Source: Phytoamicus setariae (GTDB lineage Bacteria; Pseudomonadota; Alphaproteobacteria; Rhizobiales; Rhizobiaceae). From it: a stretch of 64,000 bases of DNA. Numbering within the stretch: the first letter of the stretch is position 1; each line of letters opens with the position of its first letter. The notes under the pieces were generated by a model that worked only from the letters and a program-made list of their open reading frames with translations, was not told the DNA's origin and made no database searches. Shown here piece after piece: positions 38,964 to 48,218 of this stretch. The DNA lies in NCBI RefSeq assembly GCF_016722925.1, contig NZ_JAEQNC010000016.1:62001-126000 (forward strand). Reading direction: 5' to 3'. The translations under genes were made by a program, and so were the position numbers.

Positions 38964-40499
38964 ATGAGTACCAGAAGCAGTTCTTCGCCCGACAAGAACA
39001 TCGTCGATCGCTCCCGTATTTCAAAGAACCGCGACGTTGCGCGCACGGTGAGGAAGACACGTGACCGCTTGCAACTGGCAGGAGGTTCGGCAAGCAGTTT
39101 CGACCGGGAAATGCTGGCGCTGCACCTGAGCTCGCTTCAAAACACAGCGGTGCTGATGCCGCTCTTCGTGCTGTTGATCGGGATTTCAGCAAGCTATTTT
39201 TTCCCGAGCGTCAATCTTTACCCCTGGATGCTGGCCGCGCTGGCAACGCACTCATTCACAGTCGTGCTGCAGAGCAAAGCGCGAAAGTCCGAGCTGACAC
39301 AGCAACATGCGGAGCGTTGGCGCATGCGCCTGCTTGGCGCCCAGTTGGTGTCGGGATTGTGCTGGGCCTGGTTTGCCTACAGCGACTGCTCCTCCTGCTC
39401 CGGCAGCGGCTTTTTCTATTTCAAGGGCGCGACTTTGATGGTGGCGCTTTCAACCACCTCGTTTACGCTGTTCATGCTGCGGGGCTCGACGCTCTACACA
39501 TTCCTGCCCGTTGTAGTCTCACTCGGCATGGCCGTCATCCTCGGCGGAAGCCCGCTCGATCTGGCACTGTTGGCCGTCTTCACCATCGTACTGGTGTTCA
39601 TGTCCTTCATCACCGACAGAATGTACAACACCAACATCAAGCTCTTGTCGTATCAGTCCGAGAAGGACGATCTGATTGCCGAGCTCGAAGTTGCCAACTC
39701 GATGTCGGATGAAGCTCGTCGTCGGGCTGAAGAGGCCAATCTAGCCAAATCGCGCTTTCTCGCATCGATGTCGCACGAGCTCAGGACACCGCTGAACGCC
39801 ATCCTGGGTTTTTCCGAGGTTATGTCGACCGAGGTTCTGGGACCGCTCAACAACCCGACCTACAAGGAATATGTCGGCGATATCCACACGTCAGGCCAGC
39901 ATCTGCTCAACCTCATCAACGAGATTCTCGACCTTTCGCGGATCGAAGCAGGCCGATACCAGCTCAGCGAAGAGGCTGTCCAGCTTGCTGATATCACCGA
40001 AGATTGCATCGGCATGGTGCAATTGCGTGCCAAGGCCAAGACCATCAGGATCGTGGATCAGTTCGAACCAGATATGCCCGACCTCTGGGCGGACGAAAAA
40101 TCCATCCGCCAGGTCATTCTCAATCTGCTTTCGAACGCAGTGAAATTTACGCCCTCCGGCGGAGAGATCGTCGTCAAGGTGGGATGGACAGGCTCCGGCG
40201 GACAATACGTTTCCATCAAGGACAATGGGCCCGGCATTCCGGAGGAAGAAATCCCTGTGGTGCTGTCTGCCTTCGGCCAGGGTTCTATCGCCATTAAAAG
40301 CGCAGAACAGGGCACCGGGCTTGGTCTGCCGATTGTGCAGGCGATCCTGCACAAGCACGACGGACAGTTCCTGCTGAAATCGAAATTGCGCGAGGGAACG
40401 GAAGCAATTGCGATCTTGCCGGTCAAACGGGTCTTGCAATCGCTACCGGCAGTGGAGGAGGCTCAGCCTGTCGACCGCCGCAAGAAGAGCTTCGCCTGA
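38964..40499 (+). CDS. Membrane sensor histidine kinase (DivJ/PleC/PdhS-like catalytic core)
   Basis: A 511-residue kinase. About six hydrophobic segments occupy residues 60-215 and a short coiled coil lies at 230-262. The HisKA domain has phosphoacceptor H271 in SMSHELRTPLN, then HLLNLINEILDLSRIEAG. The HATPase domain has N391 (LLSNAVKFTP), DNGPGIP and GTGLGLPIV. The HisKA and DHp segments resemble the PdhS/DivJ/PleC family that controls the alphaproteobacterial cell cycle through DivK/PleD, though it lacks a visible PAS domain. No response regulator is adjacent. Start at the first ATG; SD is weak. Its stop abuts the convergent dgkA stop. Confidence 0.88.
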   Translation: MSTRSSSSPDKNIVDRSRISKNRDVARTVRKTRDRLQLAGGSASSFDREMLALHLSSLQNTAVLMPLFVLLIGISASYFFPSVNLYPWMLAALATHSFTVVLQSKARKSELTQQHAERWRMRLLGAQLVSGLCWAWFAYSDCSSCSGSGFFYFKGATLMVALSTTSFTLFMLRGSTLYTFLPVVVSLGMAVILGGSPLDLALLAVFTIVLVFMSFITDRMYNTNIKLLSYQSEKDDLIAELEVANSMSDEARRRAEEANLAKSRFLASMSHELRTPLNAILGFSEVMSTEVLGPLNNPTYKEYVGDIHTSGQHLLNLINEILDLSRIEAGRYQLSEEAVQLADITEDCIGMVQLRAKAKTIRIVDQFEPDMPDLWADEKSIRQVILNLLSNAVKFTPSGGEIVVKVGWTGSGGQYVSIKDNGPGIPEEEIPVVLSAFGQGSIAIKSAEQGTGLGLPIVQAILHKHDGQFLLKSKLREGTEAIAILPVKRVLQSLPAVEEAQPVDRRKKSFA

Positions 40500-40865
40500 T
40501 CAGGAAATGACCACCCAGGCGATGTAAAGCGTTGCGGCAGCCAGCGTGCAGAACACGGCGAACGAGCCGAGATCCTTGGCATGCTTGCCGGTCGTCGACA
40601 TTTCCGGAGACACCCTGTCGATCACTTCCTCGATGGCCGTGTTGAGCGCCTCGAAGCCGAAGGTGAGAAGGAAGATAATCACCAGCCCGAGAAATTCGGC
40701 CGGTGTCGCACCAACCGTCAAAAATATGCCTAGGCCGGCAAGAAAAAACAGGATTTCGTGACGGAACGCGGACTCCTGAAGGGCACGCGAAAAACCCGCA
40801 TAAGAATAGCTGCCTGCCGCAAACAAATGTGCCAAGCCGGTCTTCTTGTCTACTGGTTCGTTCAT
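40500..40865 (-). CDS. dgkA: Diacylglycerol kinase
   Basis: A 121-residue integral membrane kinase with three transmembrane helices, of normal DgkA length. Key segments are SRALQESAFRHEILFFLAG (catalytic Glu in E-S-A-F-R-x-E), FEALNTAIEEVIDR (Mg-ATP site) and HAKDLGSFAVF. It phosphorylates diacylglycerol to phosphatidic acid for lipid recycling. The ATG overlaps the eptA stop (ATGA, 40862-40865), coupling it to phosphoethanolamine transfer, which releases diacylglycerol from phosphatidylethanolamine. The functional logic of the pair is therefore direct. Confidence 0.95.
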   Translation of the reverse strand: MNEPVDKKTGLAHLFAAGSYSYAGFSRALQESAFRHEILFFLAGLGIFLTVGATPAEFLGLVIIFLLTFGFEALNTAIEEVIDRVSPEMSTTGKHAKDLGSFAVFCTLAAATLYIAWVVIS

Positions 40866-42493
40866 TGAGTATGCCCCGTCGCGATATTTCGGCACTCTTT
40901 GAACACATCCAACTCAGGCTTGTAAACTGTTGTTTGGATGTTCATCAACCCGAGAACTGTGTGAAAGTAATTGTCGTGCGAGTAATGCCGGCCAGGCAAT
41001 TGCTTCAGGCATGCATCATCCAACGAAGAAAGATTGCGGTAGTCCGGCGAAAGCCACGCAATCATCGGAATGTGCGTCTGTTCCGGCGGTGCGATCGCAT
41101 AAGGCGCGCCGTGCAGGTAAAGCCCGTTCTCGCCGAGCGACTCGCCGTGATCGGACATGTAGAGAAATGCCCCGGCGGCAGTCTGATTGTGCTTTTTGAG
41201 AATGCCAATCACGCTTGCCAGAAAGTGGTCCGTATAAAGAATGGTGTTGTCATAGGCGTTGACGACTTCATCGATGGAACAGTTGGTCAGTTGCGGCGTG
41301 CGGCAATCCGGCTGAAACTTCCGGAACGCTTCGGGATAACGCATGTAATAGGCAGGACCGTGCGAACCGATCTGGTGCAGCACCACCACCGTATCCTTCT
41401 TCGCCGCACCGACAAGCGCATCCAGCCGCTTGAGAAACACGCTGTCCAGACAATCTCCGCGCGCGCAACTGACCGGGTCCTTCTCACCGGTTAGGCTGGT
41501 GAAGCTAATGAGGTCAGCCACACCCTTGGAGCCGGTATTGTTGTCCCACCAATAGGCATCCACCCCGGCGCGTCGCACGACATCCATCAGTGACTGGGTT
41601 GCCTTGGCTTTCCTCTTGCTGAACGCGTCGCGCGGATAGATCGAAAACATGCACGGCACCGAGTAAGCGGTATCCGTTCCGCAGCTTGTGGCATAGGGGA
41701 AATTCAGCACATCCAGCTTCTGAAGTTCAGGATTGGTCTGGCGCTGATAGCCGTTAAGGGAGAAATTCATGGAACGGGCCGTCTCGCCGACAACGAGAAT
41801 GGTAACGACCGGCTTTTGCTCCGCCGATATCCACGGCCCACGATGGGCGTCGGTCGCTATCTGCTTGCGAACAAGGTTCCGCTCGCCATAGGCAGACAGC
41901 GAATAGTTGACCGCCGATGTGAGCGGACCTGAGGGATTGATGATCTCGAGCATGTCGTGGTTTTCCCTTATCGTCACGACAACAGCGCCAAGCTGTGAAT
42001 ACAGAAAGCCACCGGCGGCAAGCAGCAGTGCCGCCACAGCCGCAGAATTGTAGATAACCTTGCTGAAAAACGGCCGGTGGCGCACCCGTACCCAGAGTAT
42101 CAGCAGACTGGGAAGAATGCCGAACAGCAATATGTGCAGACCGAATTGCCAGGTGACCAGATACTTTGCCTCGCCCGACGTCGTGGTCACCGCATTTTCG
42201 ATCATCGCCCGATCGATGATCGTGCCGAACGTATCGGTGAAATACGCAGCCGGCGCCGAAACAAGGACAAGGAAAATATAGATCGGCTTGGCCAGGAAGC
42301 GGGAGGACACCGCAATCGCAGATGCAATGAACAGGGCTGCCACCATAAGCGCAAAGCCCCAGAAGACCGGCCCAACCCCAAAACCTTCAACCGCCCGCCT
42401 CCAGAAAGTGAGGTTGCCGACCGCCAGAAGATACAGCGACACAATGACTGCAAGCGTATTGCTGCCGATTTCAGGGCGTTTCGGAAACGTCAT
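40862..42493 (-). CDS. eptA: Phosphoethanolamine transferase (EptA-like)
   Basis: A 543-residue inner-membrane protein with five N-terminal transmembrane helices (residues 10-185) and a periplasmic alkaline-phosphatase-fold domain. The nucleophile T238 lies in GETARSMNFSLNGYQR. Metal ligands appear in SDHGESLGENG. Several Cys pairs in the soluble domain (CGT, PCMFS, CARGDCLD, CRTPQLTNC) match the disulfide-rich EptA pattern. It transfers phosphoethanolamine from phosphatidylethanolamine to lipid A or another envelope glycan, which lowers negative charge and polymyxin binding. The acceptor in this organism is not established by sequence. dgkA is translationally coupled downstream. Confidence 0.9.
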   Translation of the reverse strand: MTFPKRPEIGSNTLAVIVSLYLLAVGNLTFWRRAVEGFGVGPVFWGFALMVAALFIASAIAVSSRFLAKPIYIFLVLVSAPAAYFTDTFGTIIDRAMIENAVTTTSGEAKYLVTWQFGLHILLFGILPSLLILWVRVRHRPFFSKVIYNSAAVAALLLAAGGFLYSQLGAVVVTIRENHDMLEIINPSGPLTSAVNYSLSAYGERNLVRKQIATDAHRGPWISAEQKPVVTILVVGETARSMNFSLNGYQRQTNPELQKLDVLNFPYATSCGTDTAYSVPCMFSIYPRDAFSKRKAKATQSLMDVVRRAGVDAYWWDNNTGSKGVADLISFTSLTGEKDPVSCARGDCLDSVFLKRLDALVGAAKKDTVVVLHQIGSHGPAYYMRYPEAFRKFQPDCRTPQLTNCSIDEVVNAYDNTILYTDHFLASVIGILKKHNQTAAGAFLYMSDHGESLGENGLYLHGAPYAIAPPEQTHIPMIAWLSPDYRNLSSLDDACLKQLPGRHYSHDNYFHTVLGLMNIQTTVYKPELDVFKECRNIATGHTQ

Positions 42494-42798
42494 TCGTGGA
42501 CATCCAGTTGAGTGGCCGCCAAGGCCGAACGGGCACCGGAAACTTCAGGTACTTTCCGTCAAAAGCGTCTGCCGACAGGTGGTGGTAGTTTCGGCGGAAT
42601 TATGGCAAGCAAACCATCGGTCCGCAACCAATTCGCCTCCTGAGGCGGAATGCGCTGAAATCGTTCAATCCACAGAGCGAAAACCACGGATGCGCTATTT
42701 GCAATCGAGTCTTCGCGGTATTTACATGGACGGCGATTGCCGTGCATGCTCCGGGCGCGGCGAATTGCGCCACGTCCGGACCGCATTGTCAGCGATAC
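42494..42798. other. Intergenic region between cobT and eptA
   Basis: About 305 bases, both flanking genes on the minus strand. No convincing coding frame, no hairpin-plus-T terminator and no recognisable operator. It should contain the eptA promoter near its left end. Confidence 0.5.
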
Positions 42799-43815
42799 CT
42801 ACGCTTTGCCGGAAACGCCGGCGCTCTCGAATGTTGCCATGCCGGTGTGGCAGGCAGCAGCAGCCTTGACTATGCCGGCCGCCAACGCCGCTCCCGTGCC
42901 CTCGCCCAGGCGCATGCCCAGTGCAAGCAGCGGCGTCTTGCCCAGCCTCTCGATCGAACGCATATGGCCGGGTTCTGCCGACACATGGCCGATCAGGCAG
43001 TGATCGAGAGCCGAGGGATTGGCTGCCTTGAGGATAGAGGCTGCGGCCGTCGCAACATAGCCGTCGATGATGACGGGGATCTTCTCCATGCGCGCCGCGA
43101 GGATCGCGCCTGCCATCGCGGCAATCTCGCGCCCGCCCAGTCGCCGCAGGATTTCCAGCGGATCGTTGAGGTGATCCTTGTGAAACGCGACGGCTTTTTT
43201 TACCGCGGCGATCTTGCGTTCAAGCAGTTCGCCTTCCGATCCCGTGCCGGGACCAACCCAATCTTCCGCCTCGCCACCGTAGAGCGCCAAATGAATGGCG
43301 GCCGCAATCGTGGTGTTGCCAATGCCCATCTCGCCGATGCAGAGCAGATCGGTGCCACCGGCGATCGATTCCATGCCGAACGCCATGGTCGCCGCGCAGT
43401 CGCGCTCTGAAAGTGCCGCTTCCTCGGTGATATCGCCGGTCGGATAATCAAGCGCCAGGTCGAAGACCTTCAGACCAAGATCGTACGCCGCACAGATCTG
43501 GTTGATCGCAGCGCCGCCGTTGGAGAAATTGGCAACCATCTGCTTGGTCACTTCGGATGGAAACGGGGTGATGCGCTGGCGCGTGACACCATGATTTCCC
43601 GCGAAGATCGCCACCAGCGGCCGGTTCACCGCGGGCTTGCGTCCGCTCCAGGCAGCAAGCCAGAAGGCGATTTCCTCAAGCCGGCCAAGCGCACCGGGCG
43701 GCTTGGTCAGATGGCTGTCACGCTCGCGCGCATCGACCAGAGCGCGGGAATCCGGGCCGGGCAGATTGGCGATGAGGTTGCGAAAGTCATCGAAAGGCAG
43801 GCCGCTGACACTCAT
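42799..43815 (-). CDS. cobT: Nicotinate-nucleotide-dimethylbenzimidazole phosphoribosyltransferase
   Basis: A 338-residue enzyme that makes alpha-ribazole phosphate for the lower ligand of cobalamin. Conserved segments are KPPGALGRLEEIAFWLA near the N-terminus, FAGNHGVTRQRITPFP, GEMGIGNTTIAAAI, DGYVATAAA and the catalytic-Glu region LGMRLGEGTGAALA close to the C-terminus. Length is normal. It is divergent from cobS with only about 130 bases between start codons, so the two cobalamin genes probably share a regulatory region. No cobalamin riboswitch box was visible there. Confidence 0.96.
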   Translation of the reverse strand: MSVSGLPFDDFRNLIANLPGPDSRALVDARERDSHLTKPPGALGRLEEIAFWLAAWSGRKPAVNRPLVAIFAGNHGVTRQRITPFPSEVTKQMVANFSNGGAAINQICAAYDLGLKVFDLALDYPTGDITEEAALSERDCAATMAFGMESIAGGTDLLCIGEMGIGNTTIAAAIHLALYGGEAEDWVGPGTGSEGELLERKIAAVKKAVAFHKDHLNDPLEILRRLGGREIAAMAGAILAARMEKIPVIIDGYVATAAASILKAANPSALDHCLIGHVSAEPGHMRSIERLGKTPLLALGMRLGEGTGAALAAGIVKAAAACHTGMATFESAGVSGKA

Positions 43816-43943
43816 TCCGGGTATGCTCCTTAATTCTCTTTGCCTCTCTCGGGCGGACTTCTATTATCGGCAGACTCAGGCTGCGGCAATCGCCAAAAAC
43901 GTCGCGTCACGCCGTTATATTAGAGCTTATGGAGATTGGCCGC

Positions 43944-44726
43944 ATGAAGTTTGGCGATTACATCGACGATATTGCGCGCTCAACAGGCTTTCTCAGCCGG
44001 TTACCGGTGCCGGATCGCTTCTTTTCCGGCTACGATGGCGGCATGGGCCGGGCTGTGGGCGCCTTTCCAATAGCCGGGCTGCTGATCACTATACCGAGTG
44101 CGGCCATTTTTGTAGTTCTGCGCATGGCGAGTACCGAACCACTGCTGGCAGCAATGATCGCTTTGGCCGTTCAGACCCTATTGACCGGCGCGCTGCACGA
44201 GGACGGCCTGAGCGACACCGCCGATGGCGTGGGGGGCGGCCAGACGCGCGAGCGGGCGCTGGAGATCATGCGCGACAGCCGGATTGGATCATACGGCGCC
44301 AGCGCACTGGTCATCTCCTATGGAATTCGCGCCGCAGCGCTGGCTTCGATCGCGGCCTTGCTCAACCCCATTCAGGCCGGGCTATGCCTCGTCGCCGTCG
44401 CCGCCCTGAGCCGCACCGCCATGGTCTGGCACTGGTCGGCACTCCCGCCCGCCCGCCGGGACGGGGTTGCCGCATCTGCGGGACTGCCGGAGGCGGATGC
44501 AGTCAAGGCGGCTTCCGTTTTTGCCTGCGTCATCGCGGTGGTGGCGTTGTGGCCTGCGGCTGGCCTGGTGCCGATGTTCGCTGCCTTCGCCGCTTCAATT
44601 GCCGCCTCATGGGCCATGACCACCTATATCAGGTCAAGGCTCGGCGGGCACACGGGCGATACAATCGGAGCAACCCAGCAATGTGCTGAAATGGCTGCCC
44701 TTTGCAGCCTTGCACTTGCGCTGTAA
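43944..44726 (+). CDS. cobS: Adenosylcobinamide-GDP ribazoletransferase
   Basis: A 260-residue polytopic membrane enzyme that joins adenosylcobinamide-GDP with alpha-ribazole, the last step of cobalamin assembly. Key motifs: FLSRLPVPDRFF at the N-terminus, HEDGLSDTADGVGGGQTRER (metal-binding Asp cluster) and RIGSYGASALV. The ATG at 43944 is preferred because GGAGATTGG precedes it; an ATG five codons upstream lacks an SD. It pairs functionally with the divergent cobT. Confidence 0.95.
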   Translation: MKFGDYIDDIARSTGFLSRLPVPDRFFSGYDGGMGRAVGAFPIAGLLITIPSAAIFVVLRMASTEPLLAAMIALAVQTLLTGALHEDGLSDTADGVGGGQTRERALEIMRDSRIGSYGASALVISYGIRAAALASIAALLNPIQAGLCLVAVAALSRTAMVWHWSALPPARRDGVAASAGLPEADAVKAASVFACVIAVVALWPAAGLVPMFAAFAASIAASWAMTTYIRSRLGGHTGDTIGATQQCAEMAALCSLALAL

Positions 44727-44764
44727 CGACACTACCTGCTTGATACCGTAAGTGATGGTGAACC

Positions 44765-44983
44765 ATGGAATCCCCCTGCATTCTCGTCTGTTCGATCGAT
44801 GACAAGACCGGCTTCTGCTTCGGTTGCGGCCGGACGCGCGAGGAAATCGGCGCCTGGATCGACTACTCGTCGTCGGAGCGCAAAGCGATAATGGCCGCGT
44901 TGCCGGCCCGCCTCGAAACGGTGGAGCGCAAACCGCGCCGCGAGACGCGCCGCAGCCGCATAGCCAGGGAGCAACAGAGCTGA
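44765..44983 (+). CDS. DUF1289 family protein
   Basis: A 72-residue basic protein with the DUF1289 signature: SPCILVCSIDDKTGFCFGCGRTREEI, written in parts as CILVC and CFGCGRT, a four-Cys metal-site-like pattern, then W-I-x-Y-S-x-x-E-R. The last 25 residues are Arg-rich. No function is established. The SD is weak. It overlaps the aspartic protease gene by one base (TGATG at 44981-44985), so both are probably expressed together. Confidence 0.88.
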   Translation: MESPCILVCSIDDKTGFCFGCGRTREEIGAWIDYSSSERKAIMAALPARLETVERKPRRETRRSRIAREQQS

Positions 44984-45678
44984 TGCGCAGGATTATCCTT
45001 TATGTGATCGCCGCTGTACTGATATTCCTTTTGATCAGTGCGTTTGCCGGCAAGAATAATGACCTCGATGGCGACAGCGCCGTGCACTTTTTCTATCTCG
45101 CGGCTCTGATGGTGCTGATCAGTTCCGGTGTTTTCGCCGCACAACGCAATCTGGGCGAGACATTCCGAAATCTGTCCCTCTGGGTGCTCATCATTCTTGG
45201 GCTGGTTACCGCCTATGTCTACCGCAATGACGCGCAGAACTTCGCCTCGCGGATTACCGCCGGACTGGTTCCCGGCCGAGCGGCCAACATCGTGGACGAA
45301 AATGGCTTCAAAACAGTCATTCTCTACCGCGCCGACAATGGCCACTATCAAGCTGACGTAACGGTCGACGGCATTTCAACGCCGATGATGATCGATACAG
45401 GCGCCTCGACCATCGCCCTGTCCTTCGAGGATGCCGAGCGTCTCGGCCTCAATCCGTCACAGCTCGATTTTACCGCCACAGTGATGACGGCGAACGGCCC
45501 AGCCCGCACCGCCTACGTCACACTGCCCGAAGTATCGATCGGCGGCATAACGCGGACGAATGTCCGCGCCGGCATCGCTGAACGCGGCAAGCTCGGCCAG
45601 AGCCTGCTCGGAATGAACTTCCTTGACACTTTGAGTTCGGTCAATTTTGCCGGCGACGAGCTCAGGCTTCGGGACTGA
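44983..45678 (+). CDS. Membrane-anchored retropepsin-like aspartic protease (TIGR02281 type)
   Basis: A 231-residue protein with three hydrophobic helices (about 4-22, 36-52, 64-80) and a C-terminal single-lobe aspartic protease domain. The active site is MIDTGAST with D138, preceded by ADVTVDGISTPM; a later GQSLLGMNFLDTL forms the second hydrophobic strand pair. Such proteins are thought to act as homodimers at the periplasmic face; substrates are unknown in rhizobia. Its start overlaps the DUF1289 stop. It is convergent with the TauE-like gene, with a 3-base gap. Confidence 0.88.
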   Translation: MRRIILYVIAAVLIFLLISAFAGKNNDLDGDSAVHFFYLAALMVLISSGVFAAQRNLGETFRNLSLWVLIILGLVTAYVYRNDAQNFASRITAGLVPGRAANIVDENGFKTVILYRADNGHYQADVTVDGISTPMMIDTGASTIALSFEDAERLGLNPSQLDFTATVMTANGPARTAYVTLPEVSIGGITRTNVRAGIAERGKLGQSLLGMNFLDTLSSVNFAGDELRLRD

Positions 45679-45681
45679 GCC

Positions 45682-46500
45682 TCAGGACAGACTGACGAAG
45701 AACCGGATCGAAACCGCCGTCAGGAAGAGGCCGAAGCCGATCTCGAGTTGCCGCCTGGAAAGTGAGTGGGCCAGCCGGACGCCGTACGGTGCGACATAGA
45801 GTGTCAACGGCATGACCAGGGCGACGGTGATCCAGTTGACGAAACCCGTGGAGAACGGCGGCAAACCGGACGCACCCCAACCGGCCCAGATATAGCCTAT
45901 CAGGCCGGGGATCGAGATCAGCACGCCGACCCCAGAGGAAGTCGCAACCGATTGATGGACGGTCTTGCCGAAAAGCGTCATCCAGAGATTGGACATCACG
46001 CCTCCGCCAATGCCCATCAATCCCGAAAACAACCCGATTCCGAAACCCGCAGCCGTGTTGGCCACTCCCTTGGGGACATCATCACCCAGCCGCCAATGTT
46101 GCCGGTTGAGAAACATCCGGATGGCGATCAGCAACGACAGCACGGCGAAGATGATCCTGAGTTCGCGACCCGCAATGTAGGCGGCGATGACAGGTGCACA
46201 GATCGTGCCCAGCGGCACCCAGATCGTCCAGTTCCTGAGGATGTCCATATCGACTGCGCCACGCTTCCAATGTGCATGGAAGGAGCGGATCGACGTGGGG
46301 ACGATGATCGCCAGCGATGTCCCCACCGCCACATGAGTGCGCACGGCTTCCGGCACGCCGAACAAGCCATACACCTGATAGAAGACGGGAACGAGGATCG
46401 CGCCTCCGCCGACGCCGAAAAGGCCAGCCAGCAGACCGGCGACCGCACCTGCGGCGATCAGCGCAAGCGCGAAAACAGCGAGTTCTTGAAAGGGAGGCAT
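45682..46500 (-). CDS. TauE/SafE family transporter
   Basis: A 272-residue membrane protein with about eight transmembrane helices and the two family repeats GLFGVGGGAILVPVF and GLMGIGGGVMSNLWM, which mark the TauE/SafE (sulfite/organosulfonate exporter) family. The ATG at 46500 is the usual family start; in-frame upstream codons lack similarity. The substrate could be sulfite, a sulfonate or another organic anion; no sulfur gene is adjacent. Confidence 0.88.
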   Translation of the reverse strand: MPPFQELAVFALALIAAGAVAGLLAGLFGVGGGAILVPVFYQVYGLFGVPEAVRTHVAVGTSLAIIVPTSIRSFHAHWKRGAVDMDILRNWTIWVPLGTICAPVIAAYIAGRELRIIFAVLSLLIAIRMFLNRQHWRLGDDVPKGVANTAAGFGIGLFSGLMGIGGGVMSNLWMTLFGKTVHQSVATSSGVGVLISIPGLIGYIWAGWGASGLPPFSTGFVNWITVALVMPLTLYVAPYGVRLAHSLSRRQLEIGFGLFLTAVSIRFFVSLS

Positions 46501-46596
46501 TCGATCAGATCCGACGACAATGGGTCCGGATCTGCTATCGCCTGTGCGTGATCGCGACAAGCTCACATGTGGGCGAAATGGTACGGTAGATCGGGA

Positions 46597-46848
46597 TCAG
46601 GCCCAGCGGCCCGCGCCATCGCATCCCTTGGGCGGAATCGGAACGGTGCCGAAGCGCTTTTTCAGCATGTCGCAGCCGACCCTGTTGATTGGACCTGGCA
46701 TGATCGCGTTGATACTGGCGCCAAAATTGTCATAGGGCGTATCGGCATGGGCGACATAAGCATACCATTTGCCGCCGATCAGAAGCACCACGGTCGCCAG
46801 GAATGTAACCCGTATAAAAATTGGATGTCGTTTTCTCTGCTTCGTCAT
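46597..46848 (-). CDS. Small conserved hypothetical exported or membrane-anchored protein
   Basis: An 83-residue protein with a basic N-terminus (MTKQRKRHP) and one hydrophobic helix (10-27), then a periplasmic-type domain with two Cys (C59, C76), a plausible disulfide. The pattern NAIMPGPINRVGCDMLKKRF and PPKGC suggests a real small family, but I cannot name it. It lies between the TauE-like and extensin-like genes on the same strand. An earlier TTG would add three residues. Confidence 0.65.
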   Translation of the reverse strand: MTKQRKRHPIFIRVTFLATVVLLIGGKWYAYVAHADTPYDNFGASINAIMPGPINRVGCDMLKKRFGTVPIPPKGCDGAGRWA

Positions 46849-46951
46849 GACCCGCAAATCCCGCTGATGTCGTGACAGTAACGGGCGGCTGTTAATCTCT
46901 ATTCAGCCGGGTCCGGAAAAGTTTAAATATCTGTGTCAAAAATGGGGCAGT

Positions 46952-48127
46952 CTACAGGCTGCAATGTCTGTATCCGGACTTGCGGTAGCGCAGGTCAAAG
47001 TGAAAATGGTCGCCGTGATAGGCATCGCCCGGTCCCAGAACTGTGCTGAAATATTTGCAGGAATCGGATCTGACCGTCTTGAGCAGCCCCTTCTCGCGGA
47101 AAGCGAAGAAGCCCTTCTTGCGCACATCGATGACCTTGTTCGATTTCAGCACGAATTTGCCGATGTCGATCGCGTTGCCCTTGGCGTGCTCCGACCACGG
47201 ATTGCGCGATCGGGAGTTCATCTTGCGGCAGGAATAGGACGACATCTGATAGATCGTCTTGATCCCGGAGAAGTAGCGCAGTTGCGCCGCCGGCACGAGT
47301 TCGTTCTTCACCCACTTTGCGAAGATCCGCGTCATGCTGCAATTCAGCTTGGCGGCTGGCTTCAGCTGTATGCCTCCAGCAAAGCCCGTCACTTCGATGG
47401 GATGGGCAATGCCACAACTTGGCCCGTTCGAAATCGGCTCGAGATCCCTGAACCTAACACCCATCCTGGTGAGTTCGGCGCGACAGGCTCGATCCGCCGA
47501 GGTCAGACCACCATAAGATTCGGGAACCTGACTGGGATCCGAAAAACGAGGAATGAACGCAACCTGTGTCTCGGCCTGCCGGTCCCGGCGCTTGCTTGGC
47601 AGGGTAATCTGATTGGCTGAATTGGCCGCTTCGGATGAGATGTCATCGCTGGCAGCAGACGCCCTGCGCTTCATTTCCACGGGTGCGTCGGTGCCGATGC
47701 CATCGACTACCGGCTGATCTGTATTGCCCTCGGCGATGTCCATGGATTGCTCTTCAGCAAGTCCCATTGGGGCCACGCCGAGATTGGCATCCATGTTAAC
47801 GCCCTGATCCGAAACGGGCTGTTGGTCGGCCACCGGCTCTTCGTCGAGCTTCGGCAGCCGCTTGGTATCGACTCCCGAGAGATTTGGCGTATCGAGATAA
47901 TCGCCCCGCTCAGCGCTTTCTGTATTCGTTGACGAGTCGTCCAGGTTGCTCTCAGGAACGGCATAGGTTGCCGTCTGCTCACGTCGCACGGGCTCAATTG
48001 CGGAAACCGTTGAAGATCCGTCGATATCGGCTGGCGGAATCATGGGACCGGAGCAGCCCGTAAGCGCAACCGAAAGCGCTATTGGCAGGCAGGCCCGCCA
48101 CAAATCGATACCAAACGCAAAACTCAT
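46952..48127 (-). CDS. Extensin-like lipoprotein with LAS metallopeptidase-type motif
   Basis: A 391-residue envelope protein. A lipobox LTGC (C25) follows the signal segment. Residues 30-200 are acidic and of low complexity. The C-terminal domain is the extensin-like_C family, with conserved Cys (CRAEL, SCGIAHPI, CSMTRIF, SYSCRKM). Zinc-site candidates fit the LAS (D-Ala-D-Ala peptidase) pattern: H314 and D321 in SEHAKGNAIDI, then H374 and H376 in HGDHFHFDL. It is probably anchored in the outer membrane, acting on peptidoglycan. Activity is inferred from motif spacing. Confidence 0.85.
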   Translation of the reverse strand: MSFAFGIDLWRACLPIALSVALTGCSGPMIPPADIDGSSTVSAIEPVRREQTATYAVPESNLDDSSTNTESAERGDYLDTPNLSGVDTKRLPKLDEEPVADQQPVSDQGVNMDANLGVAPMGLAEEQSMDIAEGNTDQPVVDGIGTDAPVEMKRRASAASDDISSEAANSANQITLPSKRRDRQAETQVAFIPRFSDPSQVPESYGGLTSADRACRAELTRMGVRFRDLEPISNGPSCGIAHPIEVTGFAGGIQLKPAAKLNCSMTRIFAKWVKNELVPAAQLRYFSGIKTIYQMSSYSCRKMNSRSRNPWSEHAKGNAIDIGKFVLKSNKVIDVRKKGFFAFREKGLLKTVRSDSCKYFSTVLGPGDAYHGDHFHFDLRYRKSGYRHCSL

Positions 48128-48218
48128 GGTCACACACGCCGGTCAATCCGGTCCAAGCGTAAACCCTATCGCGAGACTGGTTACCGAAACATGAATCGGT
48201 GCATTCGAAAACTCTGTT

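Noticed and set aside
43816-43943. Cobalamin riboswitch between cobT and cobS
   Set aside because: No B12-box-like sequence was seen in the short divergent gap. The region is too short for a full riboswitch on both sides.
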